From positions 186,001 to 250,000 of the forward strand of contig NZ_JQFW01000056.1 in NCBI RefSeq assembly GCF_000753865.1: 64,000 nucleotides of DNA, in the 5' to 3' direction. The notes beneath the pieces are model-generated. The model was given only the letters and a program-made list of their open reading frames with translations, made no database searches and had not been told where the DNA came from. This document shows positions 36,306 through 44,801 of the stretch, piece after piece. Each line of letters starts with the position of its first letter. Positions within the stretch are counted from its first letter, which is position 1. Source of the stretch: Alteromonas sp. LOR (GTDB lineage Bacteria; Pseudomonadota; Gammaproteobacteria; Enterobacterales; Alteromonadaceae). Position numbers and translations under genes: made by a program.

Positions 36306-38897
36306 ATGAATATTGATTACCGTAAACCCTTGCCAAACGCGAGTATCGATTATTTCGATACTCGCGAGGCGGTAAATACGATAGAGCCAGGGGCTTATGA
36401 AAAGCTGCCCTACTCTTCTCGGGTATTTGCTGAAAACTTAGTGCGCCGCTGTGCACCTGAGCAACTTAATAAAGCGCTAGAGCAGTTAATCTATCGCAAA
36501 CGCGACCTCGACTTTCCTTGGTTTCCAGCCCGTGTGGTATGCCATGATATTCTCGGTCAAACTGCACTGGTTGATTTGGCGGGTTTGCGAGACGCCATTG
36601 CAGCGAAGGGGGGCGATCCGGCCAAAGTGAACCCAGTGGTTCCTACCCAGCTAATTGTCGACCATTCGTTAGCTGTTGAACACGCAGGTTTTGAAGAAGA
36701 CGCTTTTGAAAAAAATCGCGCCATTGAAGACAGACGTAACGACGACCGTTTTCACTTTATTAACTGGACAAAAACAGCGTTTAAAAATGTAGACGTTATT
36801 CCTCCAGGTAACGGCATCATGCACCAAATTAATTTGGAGCGTATGTCGCCTGTTATTGAATCTCGCGATGGCGTGGCGTTTCCTGACACATTAGTAGGAA
36901 CCGACAGCCATACTCCTCATGTAGATGCTCTTGGTGTAATTGCTATTGGTGTGGGTGGACTTGAAGCTGAAAGCGTCATGCTTGGTCGTGCGTCTTACAT
37001 GCGTCTACCTGACATTGTGGGTGTCGAGTTAACCGGTAAGCCGCAGCCAGGTATTACTGCAACTGATATCGTATTAGCACTTACTGAGTTCTTGCGTAAG
37101 CAGCGAGTAGTTTCTGCCTTCTTAGAGTTTTATGGCGAAGGCGCTTCACACCTTACCCTTGGCGATCGTGCCACCATTTCGAATATGACGCCAGAGTACG
37201 GCGCCACTGCCGCAATGTTCTATATCGACCAGCAAACCATCGATTATTTGCGCCTTACGGGCCGTGAAGAAGACCAAATAGCCTTGGTAGAAAACTATGC
37301 GAAGCACACGGGCTTATGGGCTGATGATTTAAAAACCGCTGAATATGAGCGCGTACTCACTTTCGATTTATCGTCAGTAGGTCGCAACATGGCAGGGCCC
37401 TCTAATCCACATGCTCGCTTGGCAACTAGCGATCTTGCGAGTCGCGGCATTGCGGCAAAATGGGAACAAGAAGACGATAAAATGCCTGATGGCGCGGTTA
37501 TCATCGCTGCTATTACAAGCTGTACCAATACGTCTAACCCACGCAATGTGATTGCTGCTGGTCTTATTGCTCGAAACGCAAACGAACGCGGCCTCACCCG
37601 CAAGCCGTGGGTAAAAAGCTCGTTAGCGCCTGGGTCGAAAGCGGTAAAGCTTTACCTTGAAGAAGCTAACCTGATGAGCGAACTTGAAGCCCTTGGGTTT
37701 GGCGTAGTGGCTTTTGCTTGCACTACCTGTAACGGCATGAGTGGTGCACTAGACCCTAAGATTCAACAGGAAATCATCGACCGCGACCTGTACGCCACCG
37801 CAGTACTATCGGGCAACCGAAATTTTGACGGTCGTATTCATCCTTATGCCAAACAAGCGTTCTTAGCATCGCCACCTCTGGTTGTTGCTTACGCGATTGC
37901 CGGTACTGTTCGTTTTGATATCGAAAAAGATGTATTGGGTATTGATAACGACGGCAACCCAGTAACGTTAAAAGACATTTGGCCAAGTGACGAAGAAATT
38001 GATGCGATTGTTGCGAAAAGTGTTAAGCCTGAACACTTCAGAAAAGTGTACGAGCCAATGTTCGACTTAAGCGTAGATTATGGCAGTCATATCGACCCGC
38101 TCTATGAATGGCGCGAACAAAGCACGTACATCCGTCGCCCACCCTATTGGGAAGGCGCTATGGATGCAGAACGCACTATGACAGGCATGCGCCCCCTTGC
38201 CATATTAGGCGATAACATTACTACCGATCATTTATCTCCCTCTAATGCCATTATGGCAGACAGCGCGGCAGGCGAGTATTTGACGAAAATGGGATTACCT
38301 GAAGAAGACTTTAACTCTTATGCAACCCACCGAGGGGACCATTTAACTGCTCAGCGTGCCACGCTTGCTAACCCAAAAGTGTATAACGAAATGGTGCAGG
38401 AAAATGGCGAAGCCAAGCAAGGCTCTCTTGCTCGCGTTGAACCCGAAGGCAAAGTTGTACGCATGTGGGAAGCTATTGAAACCTACATGACCCGCAGACA
38501 GCCTTTGATCATTGTTGCTGGCGCAGATTACGGCCAAGGCTCGTCACGAGACTGGGCAGCAAAAGGCGTTCGTTTGGCGGGTGTTGAAGTGATTGCCGCG
38601 GAAGGTTTTGAGCGTATTCACCGCACTAACTTAATCGGAATGGGCGTGCTACCGCTGGAGTTTAAACCGGGTACCACCCGTAAAACACTCGAGCTAGATG
38701 GTACTGAAACCTACGATGTTAAGGGCGAGCCGTCACCAGGTGCAACGCTTACTCTTGTGATAAACCGCACTAATGGCGAAAAATTAGATGTTCCAGTGAC
38801 GTGTCGATTAGACACTATGGAAGAAGTCTCTATTTACAGCGCTGGCGGCGTATTACAACGCTTTGCAAAAGACTTCTTAGAAGCCGAGGTTGGCTAA
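36306..38897 (+). CDS. acnD: Fe/S-dependent 2-methylisocitrate dehydratase AcnD
   Basis: AcnD is an aconitase-family 4Fe-4S enzyme that dehydrates 2-methylcitrate to 2-methylaconitate. The 863 residues match. Cluster ligands lie in AITSCTNTSNP (about residue 406) and FACTTCNGMSG (about 472 and 475). The C-terminal swivel domain contains GADYGQGSSRDWAAKG. Genomes with AcnD need PrpF to isomerise the product, and prpF is next. Together they replace PrpD. Confidence 0.93.
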   Translation: MNIDYRKPLPNASIDYFDTREAVNTIEPGAYEKLPYSSRVFAENLVRRCAPEQLNKALEQLIYRKRDLDFPWFPARVVCHDILGQTALVDLAGLRDAIAAKGGDPAKVNPVVPTQLIVDHSLAVEHAGFEEDAFEKNRAIEDRRNDDRFHFINWTKTAFKNVDVIPPGNGIMHQINLERMSPVIESRDGVAFPDTLVGTDSHTPHVDALGVIAIGVGGLEAESVMLGRASYMRLPDIVGVELTGKPQPGITATDIVLALTEFLRKQRVVSAFLEFYGEGASHLTLGDRATISNMTPEYGATAAMFYIDQQTIDYLRLTGREEDQIALVENYAKHTGLWADDLKTAEYERVLTFDLSSVGRNMAGPSNPHARLATSDLASRGIAAKWEQEDDKMPDGAVIIAAITSCTNTSNPRNVIAAGLIARNANERGLTRKPWVKSSLAPGSKAVKLYLEEANLMSELEALGFGVVAFACTTCNGMSGALDPKIQQEIIDRDLYATAVLSGNRNFDGRIHPYAKQAFLASPPLVVAYAIAGTVRFDIEKDVLGIDNDGNPVTLKDIWPSDEEIDAIVAKSVKPEHFRKVYEPMFDLSVDYGSHIDPLYEWREQSTYIRRPPYWEGAMDAERTMTGMRPLAILGDNITTDHLSPSNAIMADSAAGEYLTKMGLPEEDFNSYATHRGDHLTAQRATLANPKVYNEMVQENGEAKQGSLARVEPEGKVVRMWEAIETYMTRRQPLIIVAGADYGQGSSRDWAAKGVRLAGVEVIAAEGFERIHRTNLIGMGVLPLEFKPGTTRKTLELDGTETYDVKGEPSPGATLTLVINRTNGEKLDVPVTCRLDTMEEVSIYSAGGVLQRFAKDFLEAEVG

Positions 38898-38904
38898 GTG
38901 GTCT

Positions 38905-39050
38905 CAACATTTGGCTGACTGGCTGGATAGAAAGTACTAAGCCGGGTTTGGGACACGCCGTAAATACATCCATGTAGGCTCCCAATTCGCATCCATGCGA
39001 ATTGAGGGTCCCATACCCAACTTAGTGCTTTCTCACTTCCGCTAATGTTG
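38905..39050. repeat. Long hairpin repeat, acnD-prpF copy 1
   Basis: Arms starting CAACATT and ending AATGTTG pair imperfectly over about 45 bases (including GAAAGTACTAAG/CTTAGTGCTTTC). The core reads ACGCCGTAAATACATCCATG, then TAGGCTCCCAATTCGCAT and the inner hairpin AATTCGCAT/ATGCGAATT. It is one of three copies in this gap. Confidence 0.88.
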
Positions 39051-39081
39051 AACAAATAAAACGAGTCTTATTATGAGCGAT

Positions 39082-39190
39082 AGGAAGGCAAGTGAGATGG
39101 CTGCAGGGCACGCCGTAAATACTTCCCTGTAGGCTCCCAATTCGCATCCATGCGAATTGAGGGCCCTGAACCTAACTCACCATCCTTCTT
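39082..39190. repeat. Long hairpin repeat, acnD-prpF copy 2
   Basis: This has the same orientation and core as copy 1 (ACGCCGTAAATACTTCCCTG, then TAGGCTCCCAATTCGCAT). The outer arms differ (GGAAGGCAAGTGAGATGG against CTCACCATCCTTC), so the core is conserved while each copy has its own complementary arms. Confidence 0.88.
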
Positions 39191-39268
39191 TCAATTGGGC
39201 ATTAGTTTTGCGTAGAGTTTGATTACGATTTAAAAACTTATCTCTCTAAGTACAGATAGATTCGAACT

Positions 39269-39379
39269 TTAAGAGAGGAGCGAGTACTCAGGTGAAACCT
39301 TCGGGGCGCATGGATGCGCCCCGAGAGCCTACAGGGACGTATTTACGGCGTGTTTCACCTGAGCATTCGCTCTCTTTGA
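39269..39379. repeat. Long hairpin repeat, acnD-prpF copy 3 (inverted)
   Basis: This copy lies in the opposite orientation: GAGAGCCTACAGGGACGTAT runs into TTACGGCGTG. The inner hairpin here is GGGGCGCATGGATGCGCCCC. The outer arms are AGAGAGGAGCGAGTACTCAG and CTGAGCATTCGCTCTCT. It ends 25 bp before prpF. Confidence 0.88.
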
Positions 39380-39403
39380 ATAAACAAAGAAAAAGGAATA
39401 AAC

Positions 39404-40585
39404 ATGACACAGTATGCGCCACAGCTTCGAGTACCAGCTACCTACATGCGCGGCGGTACGAGTAAGGGTGTATTTTTTAATTTAACGGATTTGCCAGAGG
39501 CAGCTCAAAAACCAGGAGCAGCGCGAGACGCCCTACTGCTTAGAGTAATCGGAAGTCCAGATCCTTACGGTAAACACACCGATGGCATGGGCGGGGCTAC
39601 CTCAAGCACCAGTAAAACCGTGATAATTAGTAAGAGTGAACGAGAAGGTTACGATGTTGATTATCTTTTCGGCCAGGTTGCCATCGATAAACCCTTCGTA
39701 GATTGGAGCGGAAACTGCGGTAACTTAACAGCAGCTGTAGGTGCATTCGCCATTAATAATGGTCTCGTTGATAAAAGTAAAATTCCAGATAATGGCATTG
39801 CTGTTGTGCAAATTTGGCAAGCAAATATCAACAAAGCGATTATCGCTAACGTTCCCATTACCAATGGCGAAGTACAGGAAACCGGTGACTTCGAGCTTGA
39901 TGGCGTAACGTTTCCCGCAGCAGAAGTAGAAGTCGCTTTTGTGGACCCAGCCGATGGCGAGGGTGCTATTTTTCCTACGGGAAGACTGGTAGATACCCTT
40001 GAAGTGCCGGGAGTGGGTTCGCTGCACGCTACTATGATCAACGCTGGCATTCCCACTATTTTTATCAATGCAGAAGACATTGGCTATACCGGTACCGAGC
40101 TTCAAGACGATATTAATAGCAAACCTGATGCGTTAGCCAAGTTTGAAGCAATTAGAGCCCATGGCGCAGTAAAAATGGGCTTGATCACCGATATTGGTGA
40201 AGCAGCCAGCCGCCAGCATACTCCTAAGGTTGCCATGGTTGCCCCTCCTTCACCTTATAAAGCGTCTAGCGGAAAAGATATTTTAGGCTCTGATATCGAT
40301 GTTTTGGTTCGCGCCATGTCCATGGGCAAACTGCACCATGCCATGATGGGCACTGCGGCTGTTGCCATAGCAGCTGCCGCAGCAATTCCGGGCACACTAG
40401 TTAATTTGAGTGCAGGTGGTGTTGACCGTGATGCCGTTGTCTTCGGCCATCCATCAGGCACATTGCGCGTCGGTGCAAAAGCTGAGTTTTCAAATGATGG
40501 TTGGCATATTGCTCAAGCAACCATGAGTAGAAGTGCTCGAGTGCTGATGGAAGGCAATGTTAGAGTGCCTGCACCACAAATTTAG
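39404..40585 (+). CDS. prpF: 2-Methylaconitate cis-trans isomerase PrpF
   Basis: PrpF converts the trans-2-methylaconitate formed by AcnD to the cis isomer. This 393-residue protein has the diaminopimelate-epimerase-like double fold. TYMRGGTSKGVFFNLTDLP comes at the start, then DGMGGATSSTSKTVI, SGNCGNLTAAVGAFAI and GHPSGTLRVGA. AAAAAGGAA lies before the ATG. It is separated from acnD by about 500 bp containing three hairpin repeats, but a terminator is seen only after prpF, so readthrough is likely. Confidence 0.93.
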   Translation: MTQYAPQLRVPATYMRGGTSKGVFFNLTDLPEAAQKPGAARDALLLRVIGSPDPYGKHTDGMGGATSSTSKTVIISKSEREGYDVDYLFGQVAIDKPFVDWSGNCGNLTAAVGAFAINNGLVDKSKIPDNGIAVVQIWQANINKAIIANVPITNGEVQETGDFELDGVTFPAAEVEVAFVDPADGEGAIFPTGRLVDTLEVPGVGSLHATMINAGIPTIFINAEDIGYTGTELQDDINSKPDALAKFEAIRAHGAVKMGLITDIGEAASRQHTPKVAMVAPPSPYKASSGKDILGSDIDVLVRAMSMGKLHHAMMGTAAVAIAAAAAIPGTLVNLSAGGVDRDAVVFGHPSGTLRVGAKAEFSNDGWHIAQATMSRSARVLMEGNVRVPAPQI

Positions 40586-40621
40586 CTAATTTCAGTTCAA
40601 TTTGACCCGCCAACCTATCGA

Positions 40622-40648
40622 GCGCCCATTGTTTTGGGCGTTTTTTTA
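40622..40648 (+). terminator. Intrinsic terminator after prpF
   Basis: CGCCCA and TGGGCG pair around a short loop and are followed by seven T residues. It closes the prp cluster just before the convergent symporter gene. Confidence 0.88.
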
Positions 40649-42268
40649 CTACGCAAACCAATCAGGCATTTTCCAACACACGAACACAAGTAATAAAAAA
40701 TAGCTTAGCAATACTGTCATCACCGCAGGTGTTAGAATCGAATGCTTTTTGGTAGCAATGCTTCCTTTGGTTTCTCCTTGCTCAGTGCTCTCAATGCTCT
40801 TGGAATGAGCGTCGTCTACACTTGCTCCTTTCGAGCGTAGTTGTGAAGAGAGTACAGCCATTACAATCGCTGTCACAAATCCTATGACATTCCACCAAAA
40901 CCAAAATATGTTGTGGATGAAAAACGCAATGACGATATTGGTGAACACCCCTGTGACCAAGCCTAGATTTACATCAAACCCTCTCACTACTTTGCTTAAC
41001 ATACCAAGAAGAAACACTGCTAACAAAGGGCCAAAGAATACTGAGCCAACTTTATTGATTGCTTCGATAACAGTAGGCGCAATATTGCCAGCATTTAAAG
41101 ATAAAATAAGAATGATAACGCCCCACACAATTCCCATCACTTTCGCAATAAACAGATATCGCTGTGGCTCTATGTCTTCATTCAGCGCCCGACTAATATC
41201 CTCACCACTCACTGCGGCCAACGAATTAATAGCAGAACTCAGCGATGACATTGCCGCAGCAAGTATAGCGACAATCAACAAGCCAATAATCCCGTGGGGT
41301 AAATAATTGAGAATGAAAATAGGCATTAGCCAATCTGGGTTATCGGCAGGAATCTGATTTAAAAAGCTCGGGTCAGAGAAGGCGAGTGTGCCAACTATCA
41401 AACCCGATATGCAGTACAAAAGCGTGATTGGAAAGCGCAGAAGCCCGTTCGCGATCATCATTTTTTTAAGGTCTGCTTCGTTTTTTGCTGAAAGCGCTCG
41501 CTGCGCCTCCGATTGGTCGCAGCCGTAATATGAGGCATACAGAATAATTCCCCCCATAACCATTGGCAAAAAACCAAAGCTGTCGCCATTAACCCCTAAT
41601 GATGAAAAGTTTATTGCGATAGTCCGCTCTGCTGGAACCCGTTGTAAGAACTCAGACACGCCGCCAAGCGCTTCAAGTCCAACAACCGCACATATAATTG
41701 TACCCAGCACGATGATGACCATTTGAATGGCATCACCGTATACCACTGCTTTCATACCTCCTTGCAAAGAGTAGAGCAGTGTAACCACACCAATCAGTGC
41801 GATTGCGTGCCAGGCCTCTATTCCCATCGTACTTTGCAAAATAATAGTGAGCGCATACACCATAATACCAGTTGAGAAGGCTCTGCTACATTGGAATACA
41901 ACGCTGATGATAAGGCGTGTTGATAACCCGAACCTGCGCTCCAGATAGTCGTAAATACTGACAACGCCGCTGCGGTACAAGGTAGGTAGTACAGTACCAA
42001 GGAGGAACAACATCGCCAAAGGAACGGCCAATTCGTAAGTTAACCAAATGAGGCCGCCCCCTTCTCTAAAACCAACAAAGGCCGGAGCAGAAATAAAGCT
42101 TACTGCAGAAAGCTGAGTGGCCATTACCGATAAAGTAAGCGGTTTCCAGCCTAATTCACGTCCGCCCAGAAAGTAAGCTCTACTAGATGATTGACCTCTT
42201 AGTAAAAAACCGACAAACAATAAACCTATTAGGTAAAAGCAAATAACGGTGTAGTCGAGAATATCCAT
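40649..42268 (-). CDS. Sodium/solute symporter (SSS family)
   Basis: This 539-residue protein has 13-14 membrane helices. The N-terminal SSS signature is visible: GQSSSRAYFLGGRELGWKPL, then QLSAVSFISAPAFVGFREGG. SSLSSAINSLAAVSGEDISR lies near residue 345 at the sodium site. Members import sugars, carboxylates, amino acids or vitamins with Na+. A long hydrophilic segment of about 40 residues (DDAHSKSIESTEQGET) precedes the last helix. Convergence with prpF might suggest a carboxylate substrate, but nothing in the sequence proves it. Confidence 0.85.
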   Translation of the reverse strand: MDILDYTVICFYLIGLLFVGFLLRGQSSSRAYFLGGRELGWKPLTLSVMATQLSAVSFISAPAFVGFREGGGLIWLTYELAVPLAMLFLLGTVLPTLYRSGVVSIYDYLERRFGLSTRLIISVVFQCSRAFSTGIMVYALTIILQSTMGIEAWHAIALIGVVTLLYSLQGGMKAVVYGDAIQMVIIVLGTIICAVVGLEALGGVSEFLQRVPAERTIAINFSSLGVNGDSFGFLPMVMGGIILYASYYGCDQSEAQRALSAKNEADLKKMMIANGLLRFPITLLYCISGLIVGTLAFSDPSFLNQIPADNPDWLMPIFILNYLPHGIIGLLIVAILAAAMSSLSSAINSLAAVSGEDISRALNEDIEPQRYLFIAKVMGIVWGVIILILSLNAGNIAPTVIEAINKVGSVFFGPLLAVFLLGMLSKVVRGFDVNLGLVTGVFTNIVIAFFIHNIFWFWWNVIGFVTAIVMAVLSSQLRSKGASVDDAHSKSIESTEQGETKGSIATKKHSILTPAVMTVLLSYFLLLVFVCWKMPDWFA

Positions 42269-42336
42269 ATAAAGTGAAATTGTAGTTCACGGTATTAACA
42301 CCATTACACAATTAACGAGCTTTTGCATGAGTAAAA

Positions 42337-44028
42337 TTACATCCATGACTTACGCGTAGACTCCACCTCATAAAGCACGCTGTCAGCAAGCGCTTTAACG
42401 TAATGCTCTGGCAAGAAAGGAACAGTAACCGACCCTGACGCTAATACGAACTTGATGGACGCAAGTTGATGCCGTCGCATAAACACACTTTGTTTAACAA
42501 TAACTTGTTGTATTTTGTATGGTTCAAAACATAGGTAATCAACACCAATCCGCCCTCGCCTAACGTATACATATTTGCCATCGGCCGCTATGCCCCATCG
42601 CCACCAGCGCAGGGTTAGCAACAGACTCCCTGCAACCAAAAGCCCGATAGAGCCAAGAAAAATGTCGAGCTGAGATGAGACAATACCAACAATAAACAAT
42701 GCTAAAATCGGTACGCTCCACGCTACTACCAACCAGTGCAATATAAAGCGTTTGCTAATGCCTAGATAATCATCGCGGTGAAGTTGGCAATCAGGCATGA
42801 CTTCTTGACTAAGCTCAACCGCTTCCTGTTCGGTAACCGATGGCACAATAAGTTTATTGGGCGACATCAGTTCTTGCACTTGCTGACCTGCCGTGGAATT
42901 TTGCTCAAAATACAAGTTGACCCGCTTGAGTATTTTGTCGAGCCAGTCTTGTTTAGCTGTAATCATTTGAATACGCGACGCACGCATGCTGACTTCTTGT
43001 TTATTCAATAGACCGCTGCGGCGAATGTATCTGTCCTCAGAGCGCGAGAGGGTATATCCATAAAACGTGAATAGCGCTCCCCCTACGCTAAGTAGCGCCA
43101 TAGCAGCCATTATCATCATAAGAATCACAAACGCGTAAAGCCCAAACTGCCACCATGCGACGGTTTGTTCACCCACGATTTGGTTAAGCTGCAGACCTTT
43201 ATCCGCCAACCAGTCAGAGACTAAACCTATAGCGTCATCGTAAAAAGGGGCTGCGGCACCGAGTATTATCCACACCCTGTTATTGGTAATACCGTGAATA
43301 ACGATATCGCCAATCGAGCGGGTGTTGAGTACCTCCTCGTCGCTCTCTACACTATCACCCTCTAGCTTGTTCCTTTCTGGCATGCCCCCTGCTAACTCGC
43401 CAAAGCGAGCCGCCCCATTATCACTAGAAAGATGCTCGGGAGAACTCTGAGCTGGGCTTTGAACTGAGCTGTCATTTAAGTTTGAAGATGATAGGGCAGC
43501 GGAATACTCTTCTTTCTTATTTTCAGCCAGCACTTGCTTTCTAAGCGCATTGGCATAGGAAACCGGCACCGCGACTATGTTAGCTTCTTCTTTACCGCTT
43601 CCTGCGGTATCCAGCACCACTAATGCATAGCCAAACGGACGATAATAAAAGGGGTGCTCTATTTTTACGTTCTGAATGCGCCAAAATGGTAAATTAGTAT
43701 AGCGACGTTGAAATACGCCAGTTTGAATCTCAACATGCTGATTGTGCACGCGAAAGGTGTACATAAAAAAGCTTATCAGGCCACTGCCCACCGCCAGCGA
43801 CACCAAGGTGCCAATAGCAATATACGCCTCTGGCGAGTTTAGCTTGGAGAGCACGTTAGAGCCTATGGCCAACGCGGGAATAATATAAATAAGCCCTTGG
43901 GCAGAATTTTTAATGTTGCGTGCCGAGAAATATAAGATAGCGATGATGGCTAAGCGCTGCCACGCATCACCGGTTTCTACTTTGACTGAGCTCCCAGCAT
44001 TCGATGATGTAATCTCTTGCTCTTCCAC
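42337..44028 (-). CDS. PH-domain membrane protein, YdbT-like
   Basis: This 563-residue protein has several membrane helices and three bacterial PH-like (bPH2) domains. Each begins after a helix pair with a pattern such as QTGVFQRRYTNLPFWRIQNV (about 102), RSGLLNKQEVSMRASRIQMI (about 340) and RRGRIGVDYLCFEPYKIQQV (about 490). It resembles Bacillus YdbT. A polar insert at residues 175-240, rich in Ser, Asn and Gln, breaks the first domain from the next helix pair. It overlaps the smaller PH-domain gene upstream by one base. In Bacillus, YdbS/YdbT have been linked to protection against some antimicrobial peptides; here the function is inferred only. Confidence 0.75.
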   Translation of the reverse strand: MEEQEITSSNAGSSVKVETGDAWQRLAIIAILYFSARNIKNSAQGLIYIIPALAIGSNVLSKLNSPEAYIAIGTLVSLAVGSGLISFFMYTFRVHNQHVEIQTGVFQRRYTNLPFWRIQNVKIEHPFYYRPFGYALVVLDTAGSGKEEANIVAVPVSYANALRKQVLAENKKEEYSAALSSSNLNDSSVQSPAQSSPEHLSSDNGAARFGELAGGMPERNKLEGDSVESDEEVLNTRSIGDIVIHGITNNRVWIILGAAAPFYDDAIGLVSDWLADKGLQLNQIVGEQTVAWWQFGLYAFVILMMIMAAMALLSVGGALFTFYGYTLSRSEDRYIRRSGLLNKQEVSMRASRIQMITAKQDWLDKILKRVNLYFEQNSTAGQQVQELMSPNKLIVPSVTEQEAVELSQEVMPDCQLHRDDYLGISKRFILHWLVVAWSVPILALFIVGIVSSQLDIFLGSIGLLVAGSLLLTLRWWRWGIAADGKYVYVRRGRIGVDYLCFEPYKIQQVIVKQSVFMRRHQLASIKFVLASGSVTVPFLPEHYVKALADSVLYEVESTRKSWM

Positions 44029-44579
44029 TATCGGGCGCTCACATCTTTATGATCGAGAATAAACTGCCTAATCTGATTAGCCTCATCAATTTCAAGCCCT
44101 GGAATTTCAAAGGTATGCATCTCACCACCAGCTGAAAAAACCTGTAACGAAGCCAGTCCGGCCCATCGGTCAAGCGGGCCTCGCTTTAACTCAACATGCT
44201 GTACTCGAAGAATAGGCTGACAAGATAACTGCCGAAAGAAAAGGCCCGACTCCTTACTTACATCTTGCTCTCTAACAGCAAATTTCACCTTCTTGTCGGC
44301 AAAAAAATGATAGGTAAACCATAAAAAGCCCAACGTAAAAATGACTAGGCACGCATAGGGGTAGGCATTGTGAAGGTCGTCTGGCACACGAAACCAAGGT
44401 TGATATTTTGCTACGGATAGCGCGCCAAGCATAAGCACAGTGACGGTGGAACATACGCCTAAATTAATGGTGCGATACTTTTTCGACACTGACGTTAGCG
44501 CCAGTAAATCTAGCGCGGGTAAATCCTGCTGAGAAAGCGGTTCGTTAGAAAACTCGGCCGCCTTTGACGCTGAAAACAT
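44028..44579 (-). CDS. PH-domain membrane protein, YdbS-like
   Basis: This 183-residue protein has two membrane helices (about 42-58 and 73-92) followed by one bacterial PH domain: EQDVSKESGLFFRQLSCQPI, then LRVQHVELKRGPLDRWAGLA and LQVFSAGGE. It is the natural partner of the YdbT-like gene, whose start codon overlaps its stop. A CATTTC-poor leader and a gap of about 220 bp separate it from arcB, which has its own terminator. Confidence 0.78.
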   Translation of the reverse strand: MFSASKAAEFSNEPLSQQDLPALDLLALTSVSKKYRTINLGVCSTVTVLMLGALSVAKYQPWFRVPDDLHNAYPYACLVIFTLGFLWFTYHFFADKKVKFAVREQDVSKESGLFFRQLSCQPILRVQHVELKRGPLDRWAGLASLQVFSAGGEMHTFEIPGLEIDEANQIRQFILDHKDVSAR

Positions 44580-44671
44580 ACACCTTATCCTTGTAAAAAT
44601 TTACGCAAGCTCACTGCATAGCGTTACTGCCAGAGCGGCCAAATGCCCCCAGTCAGTAATTCAAAAAGAAT

Positions 44672-44698
44672 AAAAAGGGAGCATCAGCCCCCTCTTTA
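44672..44698 (-). terminator. Intrinsic terminator after arcB
   Basis: On the minus strand AAAGAGGGGGC pairs with GCTCCCTTTTT around TGAT (11 pairs with two G-T), followed by more T residues. It lies about 100 bp after the arcB stop. Confidence 0.75.
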
Positions 44699-44801
44699 TT
44701 TCTAGTAGTTACTATTAGTCAGCTACTGTAATCGAACCACTCAGTTAAGCTCACTCAGCTGAGCCCACACAGCTGATATGCTACATAGTCATAGCAATGC
44801 A

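Noticed and set aside
38905..39379. Regularly spaced repeats considered as a CRISPR array
   Set aside because: The copies are long imperfect palindromes in mixed orientation, irregularly spaced, with no cas genes. They are hairpin repeats.
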